A stretch of 64,000 nucleotides of DNA from Flavobacteriales bacterium (GCA_022402535.1 JAKRSD010000020.1:478345-542344); one strand, 5' to 3'. Positions 43,489 through 53,078 are shown, numbered from the stretch's first letter. Program-made: numbers and translations. The notes: a model not told the origin generated them from the letters alone.

Positions 43489-43573
43489 GCCCTGGTGGTG
43501 AAATTGGTAGACACGCAGGACTTAAAATCCTGTGATCATTGCGATCGTGCGGGTTCAAGTCCCGCCTGGGGCA
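43489..43573 (+). tRNA. tRNA-Leu (TAA)
   Basis: 85-nt class II tRNA: acceptor GCCCTGG/CTGGGGC (with G-T pairs), anticodon stem CAGGA/TCCTG with loop CTTAAAA, long variable arm (TGATCATTGCGATCG), T arm GCGGG-TTCAAGT-CCCGC. Anticodon TAA. Discriminator A followed by CA. Confidence 0.95.
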
Positions 43574-43574
43574 C

Positions 43575-43626
43575 AAAAATCAGCGTGAGTGTGAGAGCGA
43601 GAGCGCGAACACCACGCTGATTTTTT
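43575..43626 (+). terminator. Terminator after tRNA-Leu with GA-rich loop
   Basis: A 13-bp perfect stem (43575-43587 and 43613-43625) and T6 form a strong terminator directly behind the tRNA. The 25-base loop is a purine-rich GTGAGAG/GAGAGCG stretch. Its GTGAGTGTGA part is complementary to TCACACTCAC just downstream (about 43630-43641), so an alternative fold exists. Confidence 0.75.
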
Positions 43627-43662
43627 CTTCACACTCACACTCATTCTCACACTTTTAATATC

Positions 43663-43743
43663 ATGTTTGATTTCGAGAAACTTGAAGTTTACAAGAAGGT
43701 CAAGGCTTTAACTCAAACGTCAGCATGTTTATCCAAAAGCTGA
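43663..43743 (+). pseudogene. Truncated four-helix-bundle protein remnant
   Basis: 26 codons from ATG 43663 encode MFDFEKLEVYKKVKALTQTS and a short tail before TGA 43741. The beginning is characteristic of the Bacteroidota four-helix-bundle (23S rRNA intervening-sequence-like) proteins, normally about 120 residues. After it no frame continues the family. It looks like a 5' stump left after deletion or rearrangement beside the tRNA. 43744-43852 has no gene; TAATTTTG at 43828-43835 may be the -7 box of the next gene. Confidence 0.6.
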
Positions 43744-43852
43744 AATTAAAGCCCTTTTCACAACTTTGATCATTAATCCTTCTGATAAATATCAAAATTT
43801 GTAAGAAAGTTTGATGCCACAAAAACATAATTTTGATTAAAAACTAAAAATC

Positions 43853-45247
43853 ATGAAGCCACTCATGTGTTTCTTTATTTTTTTCTCAATAATAGGAGTC
43901 GTGTGCTCACAGAATAGTTTTCAACTTGATTTATTTCCGGAAAGACATTTGTTGTTTGAAACTAACGACAATAATCTGCTTATAGTTAGTCAAAATAATA
44001 ATGAAACCAGAGTCAGAAAATGCTCAATTAATGGCATGGTACTGTTTGAAGACACTATTCATTTTCCCTATACTTTATCAAGAAATTTAAACAATGGAGG
44101 ACTAAGATTCAATGGAGGTGAACATTATTTAATTCATGGCAGAAAAAATGGTTTTTCACAAGCTATTTTAGCTAACGCCCTTTTGGATGAAATTGGAAAT
44201 ATTATATGGATAAAGTCGGATACACTTTATTCAAATAATATTGATTGGTCTGTTCATAAGATAAGTGATACGGCCTGGGTTTCAATCCATAAAATTCAGT
44301 CAACAATCAGTATTAAAGTTCAATCATCAAACACAGGTCAGGCAATTTTTAGTTTAAATAATATATATGCAAGTGAAAATAATTTGTTTACGACAGACGA
44401 GTCAAATCTTTACAATTACAAAAGTAATCTTGCCAGTTATAGTTTTTCTCAATACAATTTCACAAATGATTCACTTTTAAATATTTCAAACTATTACCAG
44501 GAATTAGATTTTTATGGTCTCCCGCCCTTTCAAAACGGAAGCAGCATTAATGGTAAATTTTACAATTCTATTAAAGAAGGGAGCCGGATTTATCAGGCAG
44601 GTAAATTTGTACTTAACAATTGGAATACTCAGGAGATTAAACACCTGTTTACTTTTTTTCAGCATGATACATCTGGTAATTTCACGGATATAAAAGGATA
44701 TGAAGTGGATTGGTTTGGTGCTATTTCGAACAATTTCAAGCTTTTTCTTTCGGACAACGATTACCTCTACCTAATCACATCTAGAACTGGACAGGGGTTA
44801 GTAGAAGAATATTTTTTAAGCGTTTTTAATCATGACTTAGATTATTTGTGTAAAAAGAAAATTGCTAATTACATTGAAAATCCTGGCTATGGATTCTATA
44901 ATGGTGCATATTATTTACCATTTTTACTAAACAATAAAATTGAATATAGAATACTCAACGGTTGTGTTGGAGAAAGTTTTTTCTCGACACAAGAGTTTCA
45001 AAATGCTCCACAAGCATTTGTAATTAGCCCCAACCCGGCATCAGAATTCATTTTTATAGAAGGTGTAAAAGACCTTTTAGGTGTTGAGTATTATATTACC
45101 GATGTTAAAGGGAACTTAATCAAAAGAAATTGTTTTAAGCAAGATTCGCCAATTACTCTAGATGTATCTGATATGATATCAGGCACATACGTTTTTTTAT
45201 TTTTGTATGAAGGGAAACTGCAAAGCCAAATATTTATCAAAAAATAA
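43853..45247 (+). CDS. AT-rich T9SS type A secreted protein
   Basis: 464 residues. Signal peptide ending VVCSQ (about 19). The body (20-380) is beta-rich with many N, S and Y residues and no known motif; weak repeats suggest a propeller-like fold. The C terminus is a T9SS type A domain (FVISPNPASEFIFI to the IFIKK end). Base composition is clearly more AT-rich than the surrounding genes and like the 14070-17364 island, which suggests recent acquisition. It lies between the tRNA pair with a gene stump and the LuxE-like gene. Confidence 0.8.
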   Translation: MKPLMCFFIFFSIIGVVCSQNSFQLDLFPERHLLFETNDNNLLIVSQNNNETRVRKCSINGMVLFEDTIHFPYTLSRNLNNGGLRFNGGEHYLIHGRKNGFSQAILANALLDEIGNIIWIKSDTLYSNNIDWSVHKISDTAWVSIHKIQSTISIKVQSSNTGQAIFSLNNIYASENNLFTTDESNLYNYKSNLASYSFSQYNFTNDSLLNISNYYQELDFYGLPPFQNGSSINGKFYNSIKEGSRIYQAGKFVLNNWNTQEIKHLFTFFQHDTSGNFTDIKGYEVDWFGAISNNFKLFLSDNDYLYLITSRTGQGLVEEYFLSVFNHDLDYLCKKKIANYIENPGYGFYNGAYYLPFLLNNKIEYRILNGCVGESFFSTQEFQNAPQAFVISPNPASEFIFIEGVKDLLGVEYYITDVKGNLIKRNCFKQDSPITLDVSDMISGTYVFLFLYEGKLQSQIFIKK

Positions 45248-45252
45248 ACCCA

Positions 45253-46236
45253 TCACGCAATCAACAAATTACAGCCCCTTACATCACTATGATCATAGCG
45301 GCCCAATACTTCAAACGAGCCGTCTTCATATACTTTGCCCAAATCTTTGGTGGCAATAAACGCACAGGAATCGATATTGGCTAGGTCAATAATGTTCAGC
45401 ATTCCGGTTTTTCCATTGGGCAACACTTGAAAGGGGTCGTTTATATCTGTAATCACCACCTTCATTTGCGGTGGCGGAAAAAACAGCCCGTTTCCTTTGG
45501 AATACGCCTGTGACATCAGTTCCGTCATACCGTATTCGGAATGGATGGTTTTTACCCCCAATTTTTGGGTAAGAAACCCGTGTAATTCTTCACGGGTCAT
45601 TTCTTTTCGACGTCCTTTCATTCCGCCGGTTTCCATCACCACAATAGAATCGCCTAGCCGCAGGGTATGTTTTTCGGCAAGGTCCAGCAGGGCAAAGGTT
45701 ACGCCCAACAACACCGTCGGAATTTTCTGCTGACTATTTTTGTGCAAAAGGGCAATAAGTTCGTCGGTGGCATGCAGATAAAATCCGGAATCGTTGTTAC
45801 GGCTTTGTTTAATCAGGTTTTCGGCCATAAACACCAGCGACGATCCGCTTCTTTCCAGGTATGAGGGCAAAAGACACAAGAAACAAAAATCTTCGGGGTT
45901 TCCGTATGCTTTCCGGAAGGTTTCGGTAAACGTGAATGTGTACCATTCCGTTTCTTTCACAAAGTGGCGCGAAGTAATAGCTCCTGTGGTTCCGCTGCTT
46001 GTAAAAACGGTTTCGGCTTCAAATGTGCCGGTTTTAACTTCATGATTTTTGAAAAATTCAACCGGAAGAAAAGGAAAAGAATGGCTGAAACGGTCTGCTA
46101 ATAATTCACAAAACGAGCCATACAGAATATTGTGTTCTTTTTGGTAAAGGAATAAGGCTTGCGCGGCTTGATTAAAATCCTGTTTTCCTAGGATTGTAGA
46201 TCTAATCAGGGTTTTTATGGAATCCCGCTCATTCAT
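45253..46236 (-). CDS. LuxE/PaaK-like acyl-adenylating protein
   Basis: 327 residues from ATG 46236. The adenylation motif FTSSGTTG (about 77-84), SEYGMTELMSQAY (about 230-242) and a C-terminal DHSDVRGCNLL fit the acyl-protein synthetase LuxE family within the ANL-type enzymes. LuxE activates a fatty acid for reduction; no luxC, luxD or luxAB is present here, so another acyl transfer role is more likely. In the same frame ATG 46248 lies inside the terminator of the preceding gene, so 46236 is preferred. Confidence 0.85.
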   Translation of the reverse strand: MNERDSIKTLIRSTILGKQDFNQAAQALFLYQKEHNILYGSFCELLADRFSHSFPFLPVEFFKNHEVKTGTFEAETVFTSSGTTGAITSRHFVKETEWYTFTFTETFRKAYGNPEDFCFLCLLPSYLERSGSSLVFMAENLIKQSRNNDSGFYLHATDELIALLHKNSQQKIPTVLLGVTFALLDLAEKHTLRLGDSIVVMETGGMKGRRKEMTREELHGFLTQKLGVKTIHSEYGMTELMSQAYSKGNGLFFPPPQMKVVITDINDPFQVLPNGKTGMLNIIDLANIDSCAFIATKDLGKVYEDGSFEVLGRYDHSDVRGCNLLIA

Positions 46237-46278
46237 AAAAAAAAGCATCCGGACTTACCGGTTAAGTCCGAAATGCTT
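46237..46278 (-). terminator. Terminator of the acidic small protein gene
   Basis: Minus-strand stem: arms 46263-46278 and 46243-46257 with CGGACTTA/TAAGTCCG as the core and AAGCAT/ATGCTT flanks, then T8. It stands directly before the LuxE-like start codon, so that gene must have another promoter or depend on read-through. Confidence 0.75.
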
Positions 46279-46300
46279 TGCAAAGTGGGATTAAACATGA

Positions 46301-46531
46301 TTAAAAGTCGTCGTCATCATCATAGATGTCGTCATCATCAAAATCGTCAAGATTTTCAAGCTTTGGCTCGTCATCACTTTCCGTTTCGTCGTCTTCGGTT
46401 TCGTAATACGTGTCCATTTCTTCGTAATCATCCTCATCGTCCGGAAGATTCTGATGTTTTTTAGCGGCTAAAACCCGGCTATGGGTAATCGCTGTAGTTT
46501 TTCTGGATGGAGTAAGTAAAGTTTTCATCAT
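46301..46531 (-). CDS. Small protein with strongly acidic C terminus
   Basis: 76 residues. A basic N-terminal third (KTLLTPSRKTTAITHSR) is followed by a very acidic tail (about 28-76; EDDYEEMDTYYETEDDE and a final run of aspartates), probably disordered. Similar short acidic proteins are common in Bacteroidota and lack a known function. ATG 46531 and 46528 are both possible. A minus-strand TACTTTTG lies at 46568-46561 as a -7 box. Its own terminator is at 46237-46278. Confidence 0.75.
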   Translation of the reverse strand: MMKTLLTPSRKTTAITHSRVLAAKKHQNLPDDEDDYEEMDTYYETEDDETESDDEPKLENLDDFDDDDIYDDDDDF

Positions 46532-46635
46532 GGCGCTATATTTTCTGTCATCTGCCTTGGCAAAAGTAACATCAAATTTAAAAAATCGAAATGGAGAAAA
46601 AAAAATCTGAAATTATTTGAAACAATTATACGCAA

Positions 46636-46645
46636 CCGTGCACGG
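46636..46645. repeat. Short GC-rich palindrome in the regulator spacer
   Basis: CCGTGCACGG, a 10-bp perfect palindrome in the otherwise AT-rich spacer 46569-46729. It may be a binding site for a regulator; nothing else supports this. Confidence 0.3.
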
Positions 46646-46729
46646 ACACTGATTTTATTTGTAATATTAAGGAATCATTTAACCCATGTGAACATTAGGT
46701 TAATATAGCTCGACTAAACTATCTGTGGG

Positions 46730-46759
46730 TTGCAGTGTCAGAGACGAACGATACTTTTG
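46730..46759 (+). promoter_or_regulatory. Promoter of the two-component operon
   Basis: TTG (46730-46732), 19 bases, TACTTTTG (46752-46759). Start near 46765, about 20 bases before ATG 46785. Confidence 0.7.
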
Positions 46760-46784
46760 TGTTATCAAAGTGTAAATAGAATCC

Positions 46785-47474
46785 ATGTCAAACACAACCA
46801 ACTTTAAAATACTTCTCGTAGATGATGAGCCGGACATCCTTGAATTTCTGAGCTATAATCTAAAGAAAGAGGGATACACCACGTTTACGGCGGCCACCGG
46901 CCGGCAGGCGCTTGAGGTGGCTAAAAAGCAACTTCCGCACCTGATTATATTAGATGTGATGATGCCCGATTTGGATGGTATTGAAACCTGTAGAGAAATA
47001 CGGTCTATCGATGAACTAAAAAATGTGCTGGTTGCTTTTTTAACCGCACGTGGCGAAGATTATTCACAAATTGCGGGCTTTGATGCCGGCGCCGACGATT
47101 ATATAGCCAAACCCATAAAACCCCGTGTATTTATAAGCCGGGTTAAAGCCTTACTGCGTAGGATAGGAGATCAGGATGAAGACAAATCGGGAATTTTGGA
47201 ATTGGGCGATTTAAAAATTGACCGGGAGCGGTATGTGATTTATTATAAAAATGAAGCCCTTCAGGCTCCTAAAAAAGAATTTGAACTATTGGCTTTATTA
47301 GCCGGCAAACCCGGCAAAGTATTTACCCGCGACGAAATCATGAAAACCGTTTGGGGCGATGAAGTAGTGGTAGGCGACCGTACCATTGATGTGCACATTC
47401 GCAAGCTTCGCGAAAAAATGGATGACCGTTTTATCAAAACTGTAAAAGGGGTGGGCTATAAGTTTGATTTTTAA
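46785..47474 (+). CDS. OmpR/PhoB-type response regulator
   Basis: 229 residues. Receiver domain (8-125) with acidic pocket DDE (13-15), phosphorylation site D57 (LIILDVMMPDLDG), T85-region and K108 (DDYIAKPIKP). The C-terminal winged helix (about 133-229) has the RDEIMKTVWGDEVVVGDRTIDVHIRKLREK pattern split over 187-220. It binds DNA after phosphorylation. The histidine kinase follows 37 bases later. The pair resembles PhoB-PhoR of Bacteroidota, but no phosphate gene is near. Confidence 0.93.
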   Translation: MSNTTNFKILLVDDEPDILEFLSYNLKKEGYTTFTAATGRQALEVAKKQLPHLIILDVMMPDLDGIETCREIRSIDELKNVLVAFLTARGEDYSQIAGFDAGADDYIAKPIKPRVFISRVKALLRRIGDQDEDKSGILELGDLKIDRERYVIYYKNEALQAPKKEFELLALLAGKPGKVFTRDEIMKTVWGDEVVVGDRTIDVHIRKLREKMDDRFIKTVKGVGYKFDF

Positions 47475-47511
47475 TCAACGAATCCCATATTAATCCTAAT
47501 TTCGGTCTCAA

Positions 47512-48588
47512 ATGAAGAGTGAAACCCCTCACAGTCTTGCCATTTATGTATCAGCCGTAGTTTCCTTTCTGACTACGGTTCTTGTGCTTATTGCCGTTTC
47601 GGTTTTTTTTGGTGCATTCCACTGGCTTTTCCCCATTGTGGTTTTCGGGGCTGTGTTTTTTGTTACTTACCTCGCTTTCCGCTACACGGTAAACCGATTT
47701 ATTTACGACAAAATCAAGCTGGTTTACAAAACCATTCATCAACTAAAACTCGGCCCCAAAAAGGCAGGCCTTAAACGCAAAATTGAAACCGGAGAAGACA
47801 TTATTGCCGATGTAAACCGCGAGGTGGTGGAGTGGGCAACCGATAAAACCAAGGAAATTGACGACCTTAAAAAAATGGAAGAATACAGGCGTGAGTTCAT
47901 CGGAAACCTGGCTCATGAGCTGAAAACGCCCATTTTCAATATTCAGGGATATATCAGCACCATACTGGAAGATGGTGAACAGCCCGAGGATTCGATGCAA
48001 TATAAATACCTGCGAAATACAGAAAAAAACATAGAGCGGATGATTAGTCTGGTGCAGGATTTAGATACGGTAAGCCGCATAGAATCCGGAGCCACCCAGT
48101 TGGATATAGACAAATTTGACATTGTTGAAATCAGTCGCGAAGTGTTGGAGCTTCAGGAAATGCGTGCAAAAGAAAAAGAAATCCGCCTTTCGCTGAAAGA
48201 AAACTATTCTCCCATTTATGTCATGGGCGATGTAAACTCCATAAAACAAGTGTTAACCAACCTGGTGGTGAATTCCATTGTGTATGGTAACCCCGGCGGA
48301 AGCACCAAAATTTCGTTTTATGATATGGACGAAAATGTGCTTACTGAAGTGGCAGACGACGGACCCGGAATTGCGGAAGAACATCTCCCCCGGTTATTTG
48401 AACGATTCTATCGGGTTGATAAAAGCCGTTCGCGCAATCAGGGAGGCACCGGGCTGGGTCTGGCCATCGTAAAGCATATTTTGGAGGCACACCGTCAAAC
48501 CATTAATGTGCGCAGTAAAGTAGGAAAGGGCGCCACCTTTTCGTTTACGTTGAAGAAATACAAAAACGGAAAATCCGCCGAGCACTAA
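47512..48588 (+). CDS. Sensor histidine kinase
   Basis: 358 residues. Two adjacent N-terminal membrane helices (10-32, 39-58) without a sizeable external sensor domain, a linker or HAMP-like region (60-115), then the HisKA domain with H135 in GNLAHELKTP. HATPase_c follows, with N box (LTNLVVNSIVYG), G1 (DDGPGIAE), F box (LFERFYRVDKSRS) and G2 (GGTGLGLAI). It phosphorylates the upstream response regulator. It senses in the membrane or by a partner, given the short loop. The end overlaps the ribE stop by four bases on the opposite strand. Confidence 0.93.
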   Translation: MKSETPHSLAIYVSAVVSFLTTVLVLIAVSVFFGAFHWLFPIVVFGAVFFVTYLAFRYTVNRFIYDKIKLVYKTIHQLKLGPKKAGLKRKIETGEDIIADVNREVVEWATDKTKEIDDLKKMEEYRREFIGNLAHELKTPIFNIQGYISTILEDGEQPEDSMQYKYLRNTEKNIERMISLVQDLDTVSRIESGATQLDIDKFDIVEISREVLELQEMRAKEKEIRLSLKENYSPIYVMGDVNSIKQVLTNLVVNSIVYGNPGGSTKISFYDMDENVLTEVADDGPGIAEEHLPRLFERFYRVDKSRSRNQGGTGLGLAIVKHILEAHRQTINVRSKVGKGATFSFTLKKYKNGKSAEH

Positions 48589-49187
48589 GCCGGACGGCGC
48601 AAAGCATCCATCTTGGCCACATACTTGCCTATAATATCAAATTCCAGATTTACGGTATCACCTGGTTTTACGTGTTTGAACACCGTGTTCTCAAAAGTGT
48701 AGGGAATGATATGCACCGAAAACAGGTCTTTTTCGGACCTTACCACCGTCAGGCTTACTCCGTTTATACAGATACTTCCTTTTTCAACGGTTAGGTATTC
48801 GGATTTATTTGTAGAGTCATAAGTAAAAACAAATTCCCAGGAACCGTTTAGGTCGTTTACTGAAGCGCAAATTCCCGTGATATCCACATGTCCCTGTACA
48901 ATATGCCCGTCAATACGCCCATTCATAAGCATGCAGCGCTCCAGGTTTACTTCGTCTCCAGGCTGTAGCAGCCCCAGATTGGTTCTGTCCAGCGTTTCTT
49001 TTATGGCAGTTACCGAATAGCGATTTCCCATGATTCCATCCACCGTAAGGCAAACCCCGTTGTGGGCCAGACTTTGGTCAATTTTAAGTTCATGCACAAA
49101 GGCACATTCCAGCACAAAGGTTTTGTTGGTTCCCTTTTCAGAAATTTCACAAATCTTTCCTAAACCCTCTATGATCCCTGTAAACAT
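48585..49187 (-). CDS. ribE: Riboflavin synthase alpha subunit
   Basis: 200 residues. It converts two 6,7-dimethyl-8-ribityllumazine molecules to riboflavin. Two lumazine-binding repeats are present: MFTGIIEG at 1-8 with GVCLTV, and the second beginning at MNGRIDGHIVQGHVD (about 88-102) with ICINGVSLTV. The start codon overlaps the asnS stop by one base (TAATG), so the genes form an operon. Confidence 0.95.
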   Translation of the reverse strand: MFTGIIEGLGKICEISEKGTNKTFVLECAFVHELKIDQSLAHNGVCLTVDGIMGNRYSVTAIKETLDRTNLGLLQPGDEVNLERCMLMNGRIDGHIVQGHVDITGICASVNDLNGSWEFVFTYDSTNKSEYLTVEKGSICINGVSLTVVRSEKDLFSVHIIPYTFENTVFKHVKPGDTVNLEFDIIGKYVAKMDALRRPA

Positions 49188-50581
49188 TAAAACTTCGCAT
49201 TTTTAGGTGTGCGGGGCGCTAAAATAACATCGCGGATATTGCCCATTCCGGTAACAAAAAGCATCAGGCGTTCAAAGCCCAGCCCGAAACCGCTGTGCGG
49301 GGCGGTTCCAAATTTTCTGAGTTCTAAATACCACCACAGGTCTTCTTCATGTATGCCCTGTTCTTTCACTCGTTCGAGCAATACGGAGTATCGTTCCTCA
49401 CGCTGAGAGCCACCCACCACTTCGCCGATTCCGGGGAATAAAATATCCATGGCACGAACGGTTTTTCCGTCGTCGTTGGCACGCATATAAAAGGCTTTTA
49501 TACCTTTAGGATAATCGGTTACGATTACGGGCGAGTTAAAGTGTTTTTCTACCAGATAACGCTCGTGTTCGCTTTGCAGGTCGTTGCCCCATGCCACGGG
49601 AAATTCAAATTTTTGGCCACAATTTTCTAATATATCAATGGCTTCGGTGTAGGTAATCCGTTTGAAGGGATTGTTGATTACAAAATGAATGCGTTCCAAC
49701 AGCGTGGGTTCATACATTTTTTGAAGAAACTCCAGATCGCTTTTGCAATGTCCCAAAATATGTGAAACACAGAATTGTAGGAATGATTCGCACAGATTCA
49801 TGTTGTCTTCGAGGTCGTAAAATGCCATTTCGGGTTCTATCATCCAGAATTCAGCCAGGTGTCGCGCCGTGTTTGAGTTTTCGGCGCGGAAAGTAGGTCC
49901 GAATGTATATACCTTAGAAAGGGCCAGTGCGGCAATTTCGGCCTGTAACTGTCCGGATACGGTGAGATTGGATTCTGCCCCGAAAAAATCTTCTTCAAAG
50001 TTTACGCTTCCGTCTTCGTTGAGCGGCGGATTTTTAGCATCCAGTACTGATACGCGGAACATTTCCCCGGCGCCTTCGGCATCAGAGCCCGTAATAATCG
50101 GTGTATTTACATAATAAAATCCTCTGTCGTTAAAAAATTTATGAATGGCAAACGCCAGATGATGCCGTATTCTGAAGATGGCCCCGAAGGTGTTGGTGCG
50201 TGGACGCAAATGGGCAATTTCGCGCAAAAATTCTAAGGTATGTCCCTTTTTTTGCAGCGGATAGGTTTCGGCATCGGCTTCGCCCCATAAGGCGATGTTT
50301 TCGGCCTGCATTTCTACAGCCTGACCGCTTCCCGGAGATTCTACCAGGGTTCCGGTTACTGAAATACAGGCACCCGTGGCAATTTTCTTCAGCAGTTCTT
50401 CATCAAATTTTTCTAAATCGGCCACCACCTGCAAATTATCAAAGCAGGTACCGTCGTTCAGCGCAATAAAACTCACGGCCTTAGAGCCTCTTTTGGTACG
50501 AACCCATCCGTTCAGGGTGAGTGATTCTCCGGGTTTTCCGGTTTTTAAAACAGATTCTACGGTATGCGGACTTGCTAACAT
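49187..50581 (-). CDS. asnS: Asparaginyl-tRNA synthetase
   Basis: 464 residues. OB-fold anticodon-binding domain (about 10-120), then a class II catalytic core. Motif 1 is at [19 protein letters not shown], motif 2 at [21 protein letters not shown], and motif 3 at [19 protein letters not shown], ending in [10 protein letters not shown]. This arrangement is AsnS rather than AspS, since the bacterial AspS insertion is absent. Cytoplasmic, essential. First gene of asnS-ribE. Confidence 0.96.
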   Translation of the reverse strand: MLASPHTVESVLKTGKPGESLTLNGWVRTKRGSKAVSFIALNDGTCFDNLQVVADLEKFDEELLKKIATGACISVTGTLVESPGSGQAVEMQAENIALWGEADAETYPLQKKGHTLEFLREIAHLRPRTNTFGAIFRIRHHLAFAIHKFFNDRGFYYVNTPIITGSDAEGAGEMFRVSVLDAKNPPLNEDGSVNFEEDFFGAESNLTVSGQLQAEIAALALSKVYTFGPTFRAENSNTARHLAEFWMIEPEMAFYDLEDNMNLCESFLQFCVSHILGHCKSDLEFLQKMYEPTLLERIHFVINNPFKRITYTEAIDILENCGQKFEFPVAWGNDLQSEHERYLVEKHFNSPVIVTDYPKGIKAFYMRANDDGKTVRAMDILFPGIGEVVGGSQREERYSVLLERVKEQGIHEEDLWWYLELRKFGTAPHSGFGLGFERLMLFVTGMGNIRDVILAPRTPKNAKF

Positions 50582-50636
50582 CTTGTAATTTTAAAAGGAG
50601 CGCGAATTTCGTAAAGTTTCCCTAAACCGCGAAACG

Positions 50637-51515
50637 CTATTTGGGGGTACACACAAAGGTGGTAGTTCCTTTGGTTTGGGTGGGCATTTTCATTCCCATA
50701 GAAGTAATCACCATGTCCAGATTCTGCGAAATTTCGCTTTTCAGGGTCATGCCGGTTTTGCGGTCAATTTCTGCAGTGCCGGTTTGTTCACCTTTTACTT
50801 CTATCTGCATCATCGGATTGTCGGAATCCGCCGGTAAAAATTCGGATTTTATATCCAGAATCACTTTGTCTGCCGTTATTTCTTTTACGGTATAGGTATT
50901 TTTCAACCCAAATCCGGCGCCGGTATTTTTTTGCTCCACCTGATACGTGTCACCCTTTTTTATGGGTTTATCAGGAAGTTGATTCAGATATTGTTCGGCG
51001 TTTCCTTCGTTTTTATTGTTCCCGCCTTGTTTTGAAAGACTGTCGAGACCCAAATTTTTGTAAACTTCTTCCATGTCGGAGCGCAGCATTTTTCCTTTAT
51101 TGTCCAATACCATTGTGTATGTGAGGTCTTTCATCAACGAAAAATAAGGTTCCATGCTTTCGCCCATGGCGCCGCCTTTCTTAGGATTATCGGTATCATA
51201 TTCTATGTTGATGGGCATGCCCATCATGGGCATATTCTGCTTCATCACAAAACGGGTCGTTTTGGACTCTATGGTATTTTCTCCGTTTGCCACATCCTTT
51301 ACCGTAAGGTTCTGATAAATCTCCATGGTTTGATCCACGTTAATATTCATTCCCATGGTTGAAGTGGTAACTTCCTGCCGGATAGTGGTTTTGGTTTCAA
51401 AGGCATCTCCCTTTTTCAGACTGAGCGATAACTCAACGGGAGCTCCGTCCCCACAGGAAAAAAGAAAAAAACTGAATGCGGTCAGGGCAGAAATTGTACG
51501 GGTCATAGACATCAT
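50637..51515 (-). CDS. DUF6263-like lipoprotein
   Basis: 292 residues. The lipobox FFLFSC puts the lipid anchor near residue 21 (depending on which of three close ATG codons is used). The mature part is methionine-rich (MGMNINVDQTM, QNMPMMGMPIN) and beta-rich, with a repeated TG-x-A-x-ID-RKTG-type ending. It matches the DUF6263 family of Bacteroidota lipoproteins, function unknown. It lies between asnS and rpoN, 28 bases after rpoN ends, so may be the last gene of an rpoN transcript. Family name moderately sure. Confidence 0.8.
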   Translation of the reverse strand: MMSMTRTISALTAFSFFLFSCGDGAPVELSLSLKKGDAFETKTTIRQEVTTSTMGMNINVDQTMEIYQNLTVKDVANGENTIESKTTRFVMKQNMPMMGMPINIEYDTDNPKKGGAMGESMEPYFSLMKDLTYTMVLDNKGKMLRSDMEEVYKNLGLDSLSKQGGNNKNEGNAEQYLNQLPDKPIKKGDTYQVEQKNTGAGFGLKNTYTVKEITADKVILDIKSEFLPADSDNPMMQIEVKGEQTGTAEIDRKTGMTLKSEISQNLDMVITSMGMKMPTQTKGTTTFVCTPK

Positions 51516-51543
51516 ATTGCGTATTTATATTATGATTTTTAAA

Positions 51544-53025
51544 TTAAAGCTCTTTGCGCAAACGGGCTACCGGAATGTCCATCTGTTCTCTGTATTTCGC
51601 TACGGTTCTTCGGGCAATGTTATAGCCCTTTTCGCGAAGAATTTCCGTAAGACGGTCATCGGTAAGCGGTTTCTTTTTCGATTCGGCATCTATCTGGTCT
51701 TTCAGAATTTTCTTCACTTCGCGGGTAGAAACTTCTTCGCCGGAATCGGTAGAAAGAGATTCGCTGAAAAAGTTTTTAAGCAGCTTGGTGCCAAAATGGG
51801 TTTGAATGTATTTGCTGTTTGCCACCCGGGAAACGGTAGAAATATCAAGCCCCACCCGGTCTGCAATATCTTTCAGAATCATGGGCCGGAGTTTGGTTTC
51901 ATCGCCTTCTTTAAAATATTCGTACTGGTATTCTAAAATGGCCGTCATTACTCCCATTAGGGTTTCCTGGCGCTGCTTTATGGCATCGATAAACCACTTG
52001 GCCGAGTCCAGTTTTTGTTTCACAAAAAGGGCGGCATCTTTATTTTCTTTGTTTTTGCTTTTCCCGTAGGATTCGAGCATTTCGGCATATTTGGGGCTAA
52101 CCCTAAGCTGCGGGGCATTTTTGGCGTTTAAGGAAAGATGCAGATCTCCTTCATTCAAATCCAGAATAAAATCGGGTGTTATGCTTTGCATATTGCGGGT
52201 AACGCTGCTGTATGCATTACCGGGCTTTGGATTCAGATGAAGAATTTCATTTACGCTGTCGCGGAGTTCTTCATCTTCCAGCGAAAGTCTTTTTTGAATT
52301 TTATCGTAATGTTTTTTGGTAAACTCTTCAAAAAAATCTTCCAATATCCGGATGGCCATTTTCACGGTTTTTTCCCCGTTATCGGTTTTTTTAAGCTGAA
52401 GCAGCAAACATTCTCTTAAATCCCGGGCTCCTACGCCGGCAGGTTCCAAATCTTGTACCATGTTCAGAATCCTGTCCACTTCTTCTCTTGTGGTGTTTAC
52501 GCCTTGCGAAAAAGCCAAATCATCGCACAAGGAATCCAAATCTCTGCGCAGATAGCCGTCATCATCAATATTTCCGATGAGGGTTTGGGCAATAATCCGG
52601 TCTTTCTCGCTCACCTCGTTGAACGAGAACTGGGTAATTAAATGCTCATGAAATGTTGTACCCTGGGTAATGGGTACTTCGTGATGTTCATCATCGGCAG
52701 ATGAATTGTTGGCATAGGTTTTATAATAGGGGTCATCGTCGTCGTTCAGGTAATCGCTCAGGCTGATTTCTTCTTCGGTTTTTTCAAAGTTTTCGTTGTC
52801 TTCGTATGGAGTGTCTTCCGAGTGTTCGCTTTCATCGGTCGATGCCTGATAAGAATCTTCAATGCCCGACATGTCCTGCCCTTCTTCAAGAGCCGGATTA
52901 CCCTCCAACTCTTCTTTTATACGTTGTTCTAATGAGGCCGTAGGCACCTGCAACAGTTTCATGAGCTGAATCTGCTGGGGCGACAGTTTTTGCAGTAACT
53001 TTTGGTATAATCCCTGTTTGAGCAT
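51544..53025 (-). CDS. rpoN: RNA polymerase sigma-54 factor
   Basis: 493 residues. Region I (1-50) is rich in Q and L (MLKQGLYQKLLQKLSPQQIQLMKLLQ), region II is a long acidic linker (about 48-130), and region III holds the core-binding and DNA-binding parts. The RpoN box ARRTVAKYRE lies in the final 25 residues. It directs transcription that needs AAA+ activators. No such activator is coded in the window and no -24/-12 promoter was looked for exhaustively. Promoter TATATTTG at 53055-53048. Confidence 0.96.
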   Translation of the reverse strand: MLKQGLYQKLLQKLSPQQIQLMKLLQVPTASLEQRIKEELEGNPALEEGQDMSGIEDSYQASTDESEHSEDTPYEDNENFEKTEEEISLSDYLNDDDDPYYKTYANNSSADDEHHEVPITQGTTFHEHLITQFSFNEVSEKDRIIAQTLIGNIDDDGYLRRDLDSLCDDLAFSQGVNTTREEVDRILNMVQDLEPAGVGARDLRECLLLQLKKTDNGEKTVKMAIRILEDFFEEFTKKHYDKIQKRLSLEDEELRDSVNEILHLNPKPGNAYSSVTRNMQSITPDFILDLNEGDLHLSLNAKNAPQLRVSPKYAEMLESYGKSKNKENKDAALFVKQKLDSAKWFIDAIKQRQETLMGVMTAILEYQYEYFKEGDETKLRPMILKDIADRVGLDISTVSRVANSKYIQTHFGTKLLKNFFSESLSTDSGEEVSTREVKKILKDQIDAESKKKPLTDDRLTEILREKGYNIARRTVAKYREQMDIPVARLRKEL

Positions 53026-53047
53026 GAATATCGATGATGTAAGTTCA

Positions 53048-53078
53048 CAAATATACAGCCCGGGCTCGACTTATGAAA
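53048..53078 (-). promoter_or_regulatory. Promoter of rpoN
   Basis: Minus-strand TTTC (53078-53075; one mismatch to TTTG), 19 bases, TATATTTG (53055-53048). Start near 53042 and a 17-base leader. Confidence 0.5.

Noticed and set aside
45253-46236. Bioluminescence (lux) operon
   Set aside because: Only a LuxE-like gene is present; no luxA, luxB, luxC or luxD nearby.
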